A stretch of DNA of 64,000 bases, from the NCBI GenBank assembly GCA_963920665.1, contig OY987267.1, positions 9,548,001 through 9,612,000 of the forward strand, in the 5' to 3' direction. Shown here one piece after another: positions 39,481 through 52,767 of this stretch. The notes below the pieces were generated by a model. That model saw only the letters and a program-made list of their open reading frames with translations, did no database searches and was not told the origin of the DNA. The stretch is from Straminergon stramineum. Its lineage: Eukaryota > Streptophyta > Bryopsida > Hypnales > Calliergonaceae. Every line of letters starts with the position of its first letter. Position 1 is the first letter of the stretch. Both the position numbers and the translations under genes were made by a program.

Positions 39481-42083
39481 TCAAACTCTATGACAAATAA
39501 CCTTCTTTCACTTCATCAAGCATAACTTTCTCATACACTACAAATAGAGTGAATGATAGGTTTTTGGAATCACAAAAAAAAAAACTTTCAAGTTATCAAC
39601 TTATCATAGCAAAAATCACAATATGCAACACAATATGACTATTCCAAAATATAGCTCCTCCAAAACTAACTATGAGAAGGAAAGAGGAAATTCCCCACCT
39701 CATTCTCCACATCATCCTCCATCCCATCCACCTAAGCAAGTGAATTTTAGCTCCTAAAATGATACATAAATCACATTTCATCCATTGGCCATCTCTTTTC
39801 TCTTCATAACTTTATTTGTATCCTCTATGTGGAGTTCTAATCTTTTGAAAAATTAAAAATAATAATATAAACAAGCTTCACCTTTCAATTCAACAACTTC
39901 AAACACAAGAAATAAATTTTTTTAAATATGAAAATAAAAGAACTAGGATCAAATAGGTGTTTAGCAAAGGTAAAATAAATAGAGTTTCAAATAAGCGTCA
40001 CTCTTTATGCTTCTTGAGACTTCACAAAAAAACACCCATTAAAGAAAAAATTTGGCCTCCAAAGGGCTATTTCAGGGTTGTTCCCCAGATATAGGGAACT
40101 CAAAAAAGAAATTCTGAATTTTTTTAGTCATTTGTGACGTGGCAGTGTCCCGGCTACATTAGTAGCCCACATGGCAGTACTTTTTTCCTATTGAACAAAG
40201 CTCCCAACCTTGGGAGCTTGAAGATAACTTACAACCCTTTGGAGGCCTCAATTCTCTTCTAATGTCTAATTGAATATACAAATATATATTTTAGATAGTG
40301 TAAGCATTTACAATGCAACGCCTTAATCACCCATCAATAATCAAAGGCACGAAGATCGTGCACCTCCATCACAACAAATCTTTCTAATTTAAGGAATAAA
40401 GTCCCTTCAATGGCCTATAGGTGCACATTTATGTGAACTCGCAAGTTGGCACTCTAGTCTCAGGATTTTCTTTTTTTCCATTTTTGCTTTGTTTTAGTTA
40501 TATTTTGGAGAGAAAAGTCATAAAAAAAGACTTTGAGTGGTATTTGGTGTAAGTCCCTATCAATACATTGTAAGATCTTCCAAGAAGTACATAATATCTA
40601 AAATATTTCATTTCTTTACTTTTAGTACTTAGTTCAAAGTTTGAGAGTAATCAATCATTTTTTAGAGAACTAAGGATTGGATGGTTAGATAGTCCTAGAT
40701 GTACAATCTCACTAAATGAAAATGATAGTGAGAGATTCATTTTAGGTCTAGAGAGTTTGCATAAAGGTTACCATCTAATTCACAAGAATTGCAAATAGTC
40801 ATTAAAATCATTTAGATAAGTTTTGATAGAAATGCAAACAATGTGATAGAAGAGGTGACTACAACATAAAAAGAGGTGCTTTTAGCTTAAAATCATGTTT
40901 GGAGGTCAACGGCCAAGGTAAATTGACCCCCTCATAACCTCATTGCCACAAAATGGATAGATGAATGGAAAGAAGGGGTCCATTTTCTATTTATTGAGTG
41001 AGCCTTTCCTCCTTCCATCAACCTCCTTTCCTCTCCAACCTTCTCCCCCTCTGACTTGTCCCCTTCAACCTCCAACTTCTTCAACCTGCCCCTTTGACTT
41101 CCTTCCTTTGATCTACTCCTTTCCTCCCTCCTACCCCATCCCTCTTTCGTGTGCCATCCCTCCTCTCTTCCCTATGCCTTCTTGACTTCCTCCTTCCCTA
41201 AAGTCTCCCATCCTACAATTTTATTTTTCTCATGCATGAATTATTTTTTTGAATTTTTGCTAATATTTGTTTTTGCTAATAAAAACTTGGAATGTAAATA
41301 TTTGAAAGCAACAAAGTCACATCACAAGAATAATTGTCAGGATCCTTGAGTATCTAATGCAAGAAATATATGTAGGACAAGTCATAATTCATGAATAAGC
41401 TAGACTAAAATTAGGGTTTGGAGAGTTGGAGCTTTATAATTCAAAAGAGTATGATTATTACTTTTAAAGAAGCGGTGGACTAAGAATTTGTAAACTTCCA
41501 AGATTGTGAACTTTCATAAAATATTTGTAACTATTTTGAAATATGATGCCATTCTTTATATTTATAACAGTGGATTTAATATTTGTCATATTTATAACAA
41601 TGGATTTAATGTTTAAAGTTTTAAACTCCCCCTTACTCTCAACAAAGGTTTCCAACCTTAATTCATCTTGCACTTATGCTTCCACCCAAAATTCTTTCTT
41701 TGTAAAGGTGGGTTCACTTCAATTTAGGATGAAAATATTTGATGTCAAGTACTTGCGATGTACTTGCAATGGGAAGAAAGAGAATGACATAATCACCAAA
41801 AAAAACTTCCATTAAAGACACATGAATAGAAATGATTCTTGAGAAAATTGTAAATATTTGTAATTCCTAAACCTCTATGACTTAAATAGCCCATAGTATT
41901 GAAATTTTGCAAATTTAACAACATTGATGCTATAAGGATTCAACTTCAATGATATACCTAAAACCAAAGAACCAAAATTCTTATTCAATCCCCAAAAGCA
42001 AGAATAAAGCTTGCAAGACAATGAAACCAAAAGACCACCAAAAATTGGAATAGAATAATGTATAAAATGTAATCAAAGTCTAA
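39481..42083. other. AT-rich repeat debris
   Basis: No gene recognised. 40430-40575 resembles 28250-28390. Around 41615-41640 the minus strand has a purine run (AGTAAGGGGGAG) like an LTR-element polypurine tract, but no polymerase domain adjoins it. The pyrimidine-rich 40980-41215 gives a low-complexity ORF that is not credited. Confidence 0.4.
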
Positions 42084-43507
42084 TGAACTCCCAATTTGTC
42101 TCTTGGGCCTCATAGTTTGTTTGTTTTTTCAAATTTCTCAATTTTGGAGGTAATTAGATGTAAAAAGCCCAAAATAGAGCGGAAGATCAAAATAGGTTGT
42201 GACATACTAAAATAGGTATTTGGTCTCAATTAAGGCTTTAGGTCTAGAAACACCTCAGATGTCGACTTGTAGTCCTATATATAGGTTAGAATCCAAAATA
42301 GTGGAAGTTAGAAGGTTTGAGTGAAGTTGCTCAAAATAGCCAAACCTACTAAGTCAATAGCCTAATCTAGCAAGAATCGAGTCGAGAGAAGTCCTATGAG
42401 ACCCCTAGATAGGTCTTCATTTCTCCACTGCACCGTTGAAACTATAGAGACCTCAATTGTTAGCATTGTAAGGGTTACCATATGAAGATGGGCTTGGAGA
42501 GGAATCTACAACCCATGGATGATGATCTAGGGTTTGAAGCATGCTAGGGGATCAAAAGCAAAGTCCATTCGCCAAGATTCCCTCATATGCCAAAGATTTT
42601 TTATTTTCCATGTTTTTAGTAAAGGGTAGGATTTATCGCTTTCATTCCTAAATGTGCAAAGCAAGAATATGAGCTTGCATGACCATTGTGGGATTGCCAG
42701 AAAAGTCCCATGAAAAGTCTTGAAATTTTCTAACTTGTTGAAATATTCTTTCTGGATAATTAACCTTTGAAACCTATGATGGAAAATTCCTAGAAATTCC
42801 TCGAAGGGTGGTAAAATCTCACTAAAAATTAAGAGAGGTGATTCTCTGTTAATAATGGGCTTCAACAAGTTTCACAACATTCTCATAGCTGGAGGTACCC
42901 GAACCGGGAGGTTCCTGCCAAATTAAACAACGTGGTAATGCGTGTGGAATTGTAGGGAGTTGAACGGTGTCCTAGAAGTTCAAGGAGTCGAAACAAAGTC
43001 AACAAAGAGTCTTTTCTTACCCCCTTGGACCTTCCAACCGACCTTAGCTAATCACCTTTCTCAGAAAAGGCAACCTCCAAAAGTTAGATTTTCAACCCTT
43101 TTTTTTTATTGAAATTGGTGCTAGGTTTCGATGGATTTTGGGAAAAAGATAAAAGCATGGAGGGTCTTTCCACACTAAAAATGGCCTTCTGGAGCCAACA
43201 GTGCAATCTGTTTGCAAATTAGAGTCCAATTCTAAAAATTAGAAATAGGACTTGGGTAGAAGTTAGGAAGTCAACAACTTAGTTGTAGGCGAAAATCTTG
43301 TGGAGATCAAAGTTTTGGGATTCCCATTTTGGGGATGGAGTTCCCGGCTTGTAACTTACAAGTTTAGAAGCCAATGTCCTAGTTGTAGGTAGAAATCTCG
43401 TGAAGATCTAGAGTTTTAGGGTTACTATTTTTGGAAGTGGAGTTTTTGGCTTGTAACTTAGAGAGGTCATGGGATGCTTGGCCGCCTATAAAAAAGGTGC
43501 CCTTTTC

Positions 43508-43538
<31 letters not shown>

Positions 43539-44033
43539 CATTTTGTATTTTGGTCCATTAGATCCATTGGGTCCACTTTTGTTGGAATTTTTGGTATTTA
43601 AACAAAAACTTTGGTGGTATTTGTCTTCTTGTTGTTTTTGCTCTTATTTGCTAGTCTTTTACCAATTGTGGTGGTCTTGGGGTCCCTTTTCACTTTGTGT
43701 CTTTTTATTTTCTTGTCATTTTTAGCCTTGTATTTCTTTGTGGTTGTTTGTCTTAAGTTGCTCAAACTTTGATCACCCCATCCTACCAACCATGGAGAGG
43801 GCGTTGTGCCTTCTCCTGTTGAGTCTTGTGAAGTTTTTTTGAGGTTTTGTAGGTGTCCATTGGTACCTTGCACTAACTCTAAAGTCAACCCCCTACCATA
43901 CTTTGGTGATGCCACTTTGGGAGGCCTCTAGTTCTCTTTGAGTCTCATACTAACCATTGATATATTAACACATGTTACGGTTCTTATAGGGTCTCTTAAA
44001 TCCCTATGTTCTACTAACTTTATCTTAACTTAT
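42084..44033 (+). mobile_element. LTR-like unit, family L, copy 2
   Basis: It starts TGAACTCCCAATTTGTCTCT and is colinear with copy 1 across about 1.95 kb, including the TATA box (TATAAAAAAGG, 43487-43497) and the AACCCCCTACCATACTTTGG block. A CA dinucleotide run of about 15 units (43513-43543) has grown just after the TATA box. It is followed directly by copy 3 in the same orientation. No coding domain. Confidence 0.65.
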
Positions 44034-46900
44034 TGTGAACCTCTAATTTGTCAATTGGGGATTCATTGTTTTCTTTTATTTGTATTTTGTAGTTTTGAGT
44101 GTAGTTTTATATTCAAAAAGTCCAACAAAGAGTGTAGAACCAAAATAGGTTTGTTACATACGAATATAGCATTTGGTCTAAAATTCGAGTATGATAGGTA
44201 GGATACCCCAAACCACCACTTGTACATAGGTTAAAACTTAATTAATCATGGTAAACTAGAAAATTATATATTATTAACAGGATAGGCTCTAATTCTATAT
44301 GTGAGGGACATATCTAGGCTAAAATTGGTTGAGGGAACCCCAGTGAGGTATTTTGGTCAGTTCCCAATAAGGTTGCAATAGATTCTAATTTTCCCATTTC
44401 ATCAATAAAATAGCACAACCTCCATTGTTAGCTTGCAAAAGTTAAAAAGACCAAAATAGGACTATAAAAAAATCTATGGGCAAAAGAGGGTGACTTTGCA
44501 TTAAAATCATGCTTGGGACTTGATGGTGAAGTCCGTTTGCCAAGATTCTCTTCGATGTAAAAGATTCCTTAAATATCGATATTTAAACGAGGGGGTGGAT
44601 TTTGTTCCTCCTAGGACAATGTGTAGAGTAAGAATATGAAACTACACATGTGTTGTGTGATTCCATAAGAGGTTTCACAAAAAGTTTCAAATTTTTTTGA
44701 TAGTTAGAAGATGCTCTTCCGAACTGTCAATTGTCAAAACTTACAATGGAAAATTTCTAGAAATTACCTAGGTGGCGATAAAATCTCACTAAAAATTAAA
44801 CTAGCTTCTTTTATGTTAATAAGAAGTTCTGACAAGTTTCAAGACATTCCAATAGTTAAAAGTATCTGAATCTGCAACATTTTCCAACAACTAGCATAAT
44901 TTAAAGTTTACAACAGAGTTGAGTAGTGAAGCAAGAGCATACGGAAGCAGAATGAGGTCAAAGATAGGTCATTTTTTACTCCCCATATCTACTTAAGAGC
45001 CCAAGCTAGATACTTTTGTTTGAAATGTCAAACTCCCAAAATTGGATTTTTACCTAATTTGGGACATTAAGTTGGTACCAGGTTTTATTGAGATTTTGGA
45101 GTTTAGAAAAAGGTTGAAGATTCTTTTCCACTAATAATGGCCTTTTGAAGCCATAGGCTTAATCTATTTGTAATTTAGAATTAATCTCTAAAAGTTAGGT
45201 TTTTGGACCAATGTAAAAAGTAAAAACTTTTGAAAATAAAGATAAAAATCTAAAGTGATAGGGTTATCTTAAATGAATAAGAAGAGATGGGTTCCCAAAA
45301 AAGAGTTTAAAAGGGCACCCCTTCTCCTCTCAAACCATCCTTAATTATTGTATTTAGACCCGTTGGGTCCGACTTATGTAGGAATTTTGGCTCATTGCTA
45401 TTTTTTTTGAGTTTTTGAGGTCTTGTGTCATGACCCTCATCACGAGGCGTGTCCGTGCCACCTTGGTGAGCAAGGGGGACATTGGGGTAACTCCCCAAGC
45501 CTTGCAAGAGATGAGGTGAGGGGGACTAGGAGTCCCGAGCGATTAGAGCGTGGTAACGCTCTAATCTGGAAGAATTTGGAGGCGTGTAACACATGCTTGG
45601 AAAAGTCTCGAGAAGACGCTTCTAGTCTTCCAAAGAATGCATGATTTGGACTTGTGAGTCAAAAGTTATGGGCGTTCAAAGGTGGAGGTGTCCTAATGGC
45701 GTTGGGACACTTAAGGGCTATGAAGGAGGGGTTCATGAGGAATCCCTCCATAAAGTATGTCATGTAGCATATCCTTGGAAAGCTAAGAACACAAGGATTC
45801 TAGATTGACAAGCATTATGAGGTTTTAAGGTAAGAGGCTCAAGTTATGGCCAAGAGAAGCGCCGTGGTGAAGGCGTGACGCCTCTCCTAGTGGGCCTGAA
45901 TCTTTGGAGGGCGATAACTTTGCGAGGACTTGTTCAAATGGGGCAAGTGAGTAGTCCATTGGCATCTACTTGTCGAGTAGATGCCGAAAATGGGCTCGCA
46001 TATGAGATTTGGATCCCAGACCGTAAATTCATGCCGGGTGGAAGTTCGGGAGTTCCAAACTAGAGCGAATCAGGAGAAATGGGGTGGTCTTCCAAAACCA
46101 AAGTGAGTTTGGGAGTCCCCTTTGACATACAAGGGGGGGGGGTCTGCTGAATCCTATAAAGAGTACTATAGGAGGGGTTGGTTTCCCTCCTCACTCTCTC
46201 TTGGAGCCTTAGTGAGTCCCGGTGACTCAAGGTTGGTGGTGTAGGTTCACCACCACTCTAAGGTACCATGGGACACTTATGTGTGTCCTGTAGCACTGAT
46301 TGGGTGGAGTCCCACTCCTTACTAGGCTATGTTGAGGTGTCCCGAATTGTGAGTCCTAATTAGTGACAAAGTGAAAAGTAACAAATACACAATGAACCTA
46401 GTATAGAGTTGGGGTGACACTCAAGGGCGGTTAGGACCATAGTGAGTAGTGCCACCATGGATCCTTGCATAATAAGATGGAAGTTCCACCCCATGTTACC
46501 AAATAACATGTTCCGGTATTATGATGGGTGTGTGTGTGTGCTAGTAATCCCGGTGACTAGGACTTAGCACGAAGAGTTCGAATTGGGGACTAACATTAGA
46601 TGTGCGTAGCATGTGTAGTGTTAAGAGAGCGTGACCCTTGGTGCCACTAAAGTGTTAAGTGCTTAGAAAGCATTGAAAAGTGAACTTAAGGTAGTAAGTG
46701 TCACTAAGGGGTGCGACATCTCATGAGACCCTTGCACTTTGAGTCCTCCAAACTATCCTTCTTAAATCTTGGAGCTTGGAGAGTTCATTCCCATTACCTT
46801 TAGAGACGCTTGTAGCATTGTATTATCTTTTGAGGGGGTCTTTTTGTCTCTCTCCATATCTTGTCTTCATACTAACCTTAGAGCACCCCATAAGTCTTGG
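44034..46900 (+). mobile_element. LTR-like unit, family L, copy 3, split by an insertion
   Basis: It starts TGTGAACCTCTAATTTGTCA immediately after copy 2. The first part runs to 45425, where an LTR-like insertion interrupts it. Homology to copy 2 resumes at 46735 (CACTTTGAGTCC, then CATACTAACCTTAGAG) and ends near 46900, where family M begins. Confidence 0.6.
45426..46730 (+). mobile_element. Probable solo LTR inserted into family L copy 3
   Basis: A GC-richer 1.3-kb block begins TGTCATGACCCTCATCACG and contains a TATA box (TATAAAG at 46155). It interrupts family L copy 3 exactly where copy 2 is continuous (GTCTTG...CACTTTG). CTTG is duplicated on both sides (45422-45425 and 46731-46734; five bases if one mismatch is allowed). 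The right end lacks a clean terminal CA, so it may be mutated. Several short ORFs are not recognised. Confidence 0.6.
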
Positions 46901-47800
46901 TGTGAGCGGATATTTACCCACCCTTGATAAATATACAAGCACAACCAGGATCTTGTGTTTGAGGAGGGGAATTGTATTCTAATGGATGTCTAACGTCAAT
47001 CTATTGTACCTTCTAAATAGTGAATCTTTTCTAAGCTTCTTAAATCCTATAATTCATCAATGAACCCCCAAACTAGCCTAAGTGTAGAATTACTCCAACT
47101 ACCTCGATCCCCTAACTGCTATAACTTCTTAGTAGAACCAAAAGATATTTAAATCTATTACTACTATCATGCAAATCGGGTCATACGATTTCTAAAAACC
47201 TAAGATGTATGAAAATTGAATGTTCCCACAAGGAGCTATGGTTGGATGAAGTTTCACCCTTGAAGAGGCTTTCTAAACTTCATCCATCCCCTTGGGCCTT
47301 CTCCCTAATTCAAATGACCTAAATTTTTGAACCCTAATCCTACCCTATCAACTAATATTTGCATTTCAAATTTGCACTTGGATGGATGAATTTCGTAGTT
47401 TGGATGTGAATACAATTGATGGAACTAACTCCCCATCTTTTTCCTTCTTTTTCTTTCCCTTCCTTCCTTCTACCCTAACCTTTGTTCCGCACAGAGTGTG
47501 GTAGCTGGGGAGGTCATCTACTTTCTAAAGCCCTAACCCAAGTGGTTAATGGCCATTCATGCCTATCTCATTGCATTAACTTCATTAACCTAGACTTCAA
47601 GGATTAATGACAATTACTCCTTATACTACCCCTCAACCCTAATTAGTTACCACCTAACCTACCTCCTAAGGTTGGCGGACCCCCTCCCCCTACTAAGTCA
47701 TCCTCCCCCTCTCTCCTGTCACTTATTAAGTTGCCATGACTCTTGGAGAAAATTGGGACCTTTGAGAGAAGCATAGGCTTGTGAAACAATACTCTTGCTA
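46901..47800 (+). mobile_element. LTR-like unit, family M, copy 2
   Basis: It starts TGTGAGCGGATATTTACCCA and carries AAGCTTCTTAAATCC, TTCCCACAAGGAGCTATGG, two GGATGAAGTTT blocks, CCTTCTCCCTAATTC and a pyrimidine-rich tail. It is colinear with 62675-64000 and with the inverted copy at 36881-37897. Only non-coding sequence. Confidence 0.6.
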
Positions 47801-48428
47801 ACATTCTATGGTCAAGTCCAATCCCTTTCTTTCAACTCCTTCTACTCTACTCCATGCTCTCCCCCTAGTACAACATAATCAACAAGTGTTTAATGCTTTC
47901 TCACAACAATGACTACATGTGAAGATCAAATGAAACCAAAGTCATCAAACAACATTAAATCTGCAAATGAATATCATCATCCTCAAACAACTCTCCTAAC
48001 TTTGCATCACAATCAAGATCCTCTACAGTACAATTAATCATTCTCTCTTTAACCAAATAACAAACCTGAGGTGTTTGCCTCCTTTTAGCTTGAAAGCTTT
48101 GCTCAAATGGTTGGATTGGCCTCAGTTTTCTCAACCTTCAGTTGCACAATCATCTCAGCACGATCTCGTAAATCTTTTCAGGGTTCAAAAAACCACGAAT
48201 AAAAGTGTTCTCAAAGAGCGCCAATGGTCAAGTGCAAGTTGGATCTGAGGTACATTTTTTTTTAAACCACGATAGAAATGCTTGTAACTTGTGCAGACTG
48301 TCTATCAGCCAACATATATTTTCTGATTACTTCGAAGTTCCAACCGCTCAATTACACCATCACAATACAGGTGAAGAATGTCACTTGCACAGAACTATAT
48401 AACACTGTTTTCCAGCTTCCATATCCGA
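47801..48428. other. Spacer, nothing recognised
   Basis: Transition from repeats to lower-copy sequence. Two overlapping short ORFs near 48205-48472 are not recognised. Confidence 0.4.
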
Positions 48429-48549
48429 CCCAGATTTTAGACCTCCAATGCCACGTTCCAGATTCAACGTAAACCGAACTGCAAGAAAAATGATATCATT
48501 TTTGGTCAAGCCTAAATTGAACGTGGCATTGTAGATCTAAGAGCCAGGC
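48429..48549. ncRNA. Candidate miRNA-like hairpin
   Basis: A 121-nt inverted repeat is capped by the palindrome AAAAATGATATCATTTTT (48485-48502). The arms share CAATGCCACGTTC perfectly, extended outward with mismatches (TTAGACCTC against TTAGATCTA) and inward through an internal loop. Stem geometry is compatible with a MIR precursor or a small foldback element; the sequence matches no conserved plant miRNA I know. Expression is not shown. Confidence 0.35.
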
Positions 48550-48918
48550 CAGAGATGGAGTATCACTTCATTTTGCTTCAGGTTGCCGAAGAATACTCCC
48601 CGTGTCGTATATTTCCATATACGTCCACATTTGTCCATCTGTGCACAGTAAGAGTGTCGAAACGTTATTCAAAGGCACTCTTTAAGATCCATCGGTATTC
48701 CATTAATTATAACAATCACAAAATGATCAAAATGAAGGGAGTAAACCCCATTTGGGCCAGTGTAAGAGAACGGTACATTTCAAACTTCAATTCAAATTTA
48801 CTCTACTAGCACATAATTGTGGGCAAATAGGAACACGGCACTAATATGGTGTCCTATCCGATAACAATTTCAAGTTTTCAACCATCCCTGAATATGAAAC
48901 TTCAGTGCAACTATGGGA

Positions 48919-49055
48919 AAACGAGTTAAAATGGCGGTATTCCATACGCCATTTTTCCATTCATTCCTAAGATAGATATAAATTTCAGACCACACGGTCT
49001 AAACGTGAAAGTGCCAAGTTTGCGGAATACCGCCATTTCAACGAAATATCCGTTA
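48919..49055. mobile_element. MITE with AATGGCGGTATT inverted ends, copy 1
   Basis: The left end contains TTAAAATGGCGGTATTCC; the right end, reverse complemented, contains TTGAAATGGCGGTATTCC. The element is about 137 bp. The interior (ACACGGTCTAAACGTGAAAG, TGCCAAGTTTG) matches the copy at 52768-52922. Confidence 0.75.
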
Positions 49056-51302
49056 ACTGAGAAACAGAATGGCAGTAAATAAATTACAAAATAGCGTTCT
49101 GAAGAAGTATCATTTATACAGCATTTAGTGCATAATGTTGCGTTTCAAAAACACGGATATATAGCATTTTGTGTATGATGTTTCAAGCATATGAAAAACA
49201 TAAAAGAGAACCATCTGCTGTAGTACCTTCAGATGCACGGATGTTGATGACGTACTCCTACATTAGCATATATATACATGGCATCAGCCGTCTCTAGATC
49301 TTTCAACTAGTGCATGTGCACAGAACTGCATCAATCACAAACCTGCACTTTACATGTCATTGAAAATTAAAGAGCAGGAATCCGAAGCTACGGCCTGGGA
49401 GTCTGGGACCCAGGAACACTGGGACCGAAATATCTAAGATTCTCACATAAGTCTTTCCTCATGCATGCTTCATTCAACCTCGTGGGAGCTTCAGTAGTGA
49501 GATATATAGCTGATCTTCCGGAAATTTGCAAACATGCTTTAGTCGATCTGACATCTTTGATTTCTGAACATCTGACTATTTCCAACTAACAAGAAATATC
49601 TGTGTACAATCGAGCACCACCAGAACCGTCTAATAGCTTGTACCACCATATTCTACTGACTGTCGAGCTCTGAATTAGTAAAACGAAACCTAATTTAGAG
49701 GGCAGGGTTCATACATACAAGGGTTAGACAAGGGTTCATGCTTGCAAACCACGCTTTTGCACTTACCTGTGGACAGCAACTAGAATCCTTACACCAGCGA
49801 GGAAGCTACCTCCAGAAACAAGTTAACAGCGTTAGTACTACCTGCAGATGTTGTTTTTTCTTTCTTCACCATATTCATCTTGGTACATGATCAGGGGCTG
49901 AATGTTGACACTGTGCCACTCGAAAAGAAGCCTATTGAAATGAAAAACGACGCACGGTACGGTCCCTCGCTCGCTCGCAACCACTGGCGGTCCAGGAGCA
50001 AGCATCCGCGGATCGAAAGCTGGCTGGAAGTTAATTAAGAAGTTGTAATAGAAAGTCGTGAAAACTCGGACTGATCGATCTAAAGGACTTCATATATACA
50101 GCAAAAACACTTCGCTCTGTCGCTCGCTCTGTTTGGCCTCGTCATCGTCTTTGCAGGCTCAAGGCTTCTATACATGCAGGGATGACGCACTGTAGGGACT
50201 ACAATCCCAACCCAACCCAACCCAACCCAGTCCCCCTCTATCGACCCACAGGTCCCGCACCCTCCCAGTCTGGCCCAACGCGACTTTCCGGGGGTGATGA
50301 ACGAAGAAACAAGAAAAGCTTAGCCTGAGCCATCCCAGCCATCTTAATCGGTTCCAACAAGGGCTCAAACCATTTCATTGTCTCCAACCAGTTTTTCATG
50401 CACCTACACAGCCACTGCATCCAAACCTGAACTTACCTAAGGAACTTCTACAGAAAGACCCTTCAACTTACAGTCGTGGAACGCTTCTTGAATCCAATAT
50501 TTGCTTAAGGAGCTCTCTTGTTACAAACAGACAAACGTACGAACGAAGTGAACCCTCCACGCAAACAACAAAGAACTACAAAGAAACCGACACAGACTTG
50601 AAGCGCCGACTTGAGTGAAACTCCAGCTCGTAGCCCCTACGGGCCTTTACCACTAGCCAGCCCTGCCAGGGCCTACCTACTTAATTACTGGGTGACCACC
50701 AAATTCAACCATGATGTAACAAAAGCAAATAGGCAGTTAACTTAGCAGTCCTTTGCCAGGCACAAAATATCAGCCGAGCTAGCTCGATCTTTCAGTGGCC
50801 GCGCACAACTCCGATTCTCTCTCCAGCCGCAGGCGTCAGTGTCGGATCGATCGGAACCCACGCATACCAGGAGCTTGCTTGCTTGCTTAACTTCCCTTCA
50901 ATTCAGAGGAAATCTCGGATCGGAGTTTCACTGCTGGAGGTTGCAGAACTTACTCGATCGATGCATGAAGTTGGTGAACACGGACCACCTAACAAGCTAG
51001 AGCACTTGCAAGCTTGCGCAAGCTTGAGACCAAGGCCTGCAGAGGCGGGATGTTGGTGAAAGAAGGAGCCAGGCTGAGCAGCCGGTCTGGTGCCCCGGCC
51101 TGGGAATTTTGTATACCGTATAGCGAAGCGAACCTCACTCAGCTTGGCTGGGATCTAAGTTACTGATCTTTGCTCCTGGCATGGCTTACTGTAGCCTACT
51201 ATAACTTACTCAGATGATTGTCAAGATGTCAAGCTCCTGGCTGCCCACCCAGTCACTCAATGCAGGAGAATATCAGATGTTATTATAATATTATATACAT
51301 AC
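49056..51302. other. Lower-copy, GC-richer island without a convincing gene
   Basis: Unlike its surroundings, 49,900-51,250 is GC-richer and not visibly repeated in the window. It contains CTCGCTCGCTCGC and GCTTGCTTGCTTGC runs, an AACCC pentanucleotide run (50206-50228) and an 18-bp perfect palindrome (CAAGCTTGCGCAAGCTTG, 51009-51026). No ORF exceeds about 70 codons and no splice-linked coding exons were found. It could hold a non-coding RNA, a UTR or a promoter. An unrecognised 65-codon minus-strand ORF lies at 49388-49585. Confidence 0.4.
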
Positions 51303-52767
51303 TTGAGTATCATGCTCTTTGTTTGTGTTGGGAGAATTTTGTCTGGTGGTGAAATTGAATTGCTTCTTTTGATGATGCCAATGGGACACGCACATTCAAA
51401 GGATGGTGGGGAGTGCCACGTGTCACCCGGTTATTGGTTGGATCCAGTGTTTGTTATTGAAGGCATATTGTCTAGGCTCGAGAAATATACGGTAATTCAT
51501 TCATTTGTCATGGATTAAATGTTGGTTGGAATTAAGAAATGTGTCAATGTGTGGAAAAGTTGATATTCCATGTCATCTCAATCACCAAAGATTCTATGAA
51601 CATTCTACACTCTACTAATTATATATTCACACCAGATTTCCACTAACTACATATCTAATGGCCAAATGTTGTCTCCTACAATTCCTAGGTAGAAATGAAT
51701 CAATCCATTCATGTTTGGTGCATCAATTTGCCACACACCACAATCACACTCAATAGGCTACATAGCACACCTTTCCTCTTTTTCATTGCAAGGGGCCTTC
51801 ATGTCAAAATGGCACAGAGAATACAACCATTTTAACAAAGTTCCCTACATGAAAATAAAGTAACTATGAGTTGAAAACATCATCCTTCTATTGTAACTTT
51901 GTAATCTTACAAAGTTAGTACAAGTGTACCAACAGTAGAATGATGGAATTTTCAAAATCATCGTTACTTTAATATCAAGTGACACCAAGAGTTTTACATA
52001 TTGTTATTGGCACTAATGTAAGGTAGGGACTTCCAAAAGAGCTACTTTTTATTAAAGATTTTAGTTACTAGTATTATTAATCTTGTTGAATTTTACATTT
52101 TCATCCTAGCTAGAGAAAGAGGATTTCAATGTTTCAACAAAAAAAATGTTTCACTTGGATATTCCATGCAAAAGTAAAAAAGGGTCTAAAACATTTGGTA
52201 GATTCTCTAAAATTGTTCCTTTAGTGGAGGTTGATATACTAAAATTGGATGATTGTACATCTAGTGAAGATGGTGCTTTGGGGTTCCCTATCTTACACCA
52301 TGTCGACACCCAAAATACATCAAATCCATTGGGCGTTCATGCTTTTGTCATCCAATTATTGATTGGAACTTGGAAAATGTAAAAAGGTTGACTTCTAACA
52401 TTTGTGGCATAAAATGAAATTATGATTTGTAGCTTTATCTATTGTACATATGATACAAACATCATGTACTATGATTCAAGCAAAAGTATCATGTGGCACT
52501 CATACTTCTATTTAATATATACCATTGTTATTAATGCATTATACAATATTAATACATTGTGCATACAATCAAAGAACAAGTAGCTTCATATTCATTCTTT
52601 TGTCAAGTTTTGATGTGCCAAAATATGATTTTCTTATCTGAAATTGGCTTATAGTTGCCATATTTAAATGTCAAAGTTGAAAGGAAAAAAAGTGAAAAAA
52701 AAAAATGACATCACCATGAATAAAGAAATAAAATTGTTCAGGATAGTTCTAGTACTATCTATATGAG
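51303..52767. other. AT-rich spacer, nothing recognised
   Basis: Two plus-strand ORFs (51303-51518, 71 codons; 52146-52382, 78 codons) are not recognised and show no flanking splice structure. No terminal repeats seen. Confidence 0.4.

Noticed and set aside
41615..41640. Polypurine-tract-like AGTAAGGGGGAG on the minus strand
   Set aside because: No adjoining LTR start or polymerase domain could be found, so a copia-type element is not supported.
46560..46600. tRNA-like AGTTCGAATTGG in the solo LTR
   Set aside because: No matching acceptor stem or anticodon arm around it.
50206..50228. AACCC run as possible telomeric repeat
   Set aside because: It is a short pentanucleotide run of a few units inside the chromosome, not the plant heptamer array.
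50750..50785. Resemblance to miR160 (TGCCTGGC on the minus strand)
   Set aside because: Match ends after eight bases and there is no complementary arm.
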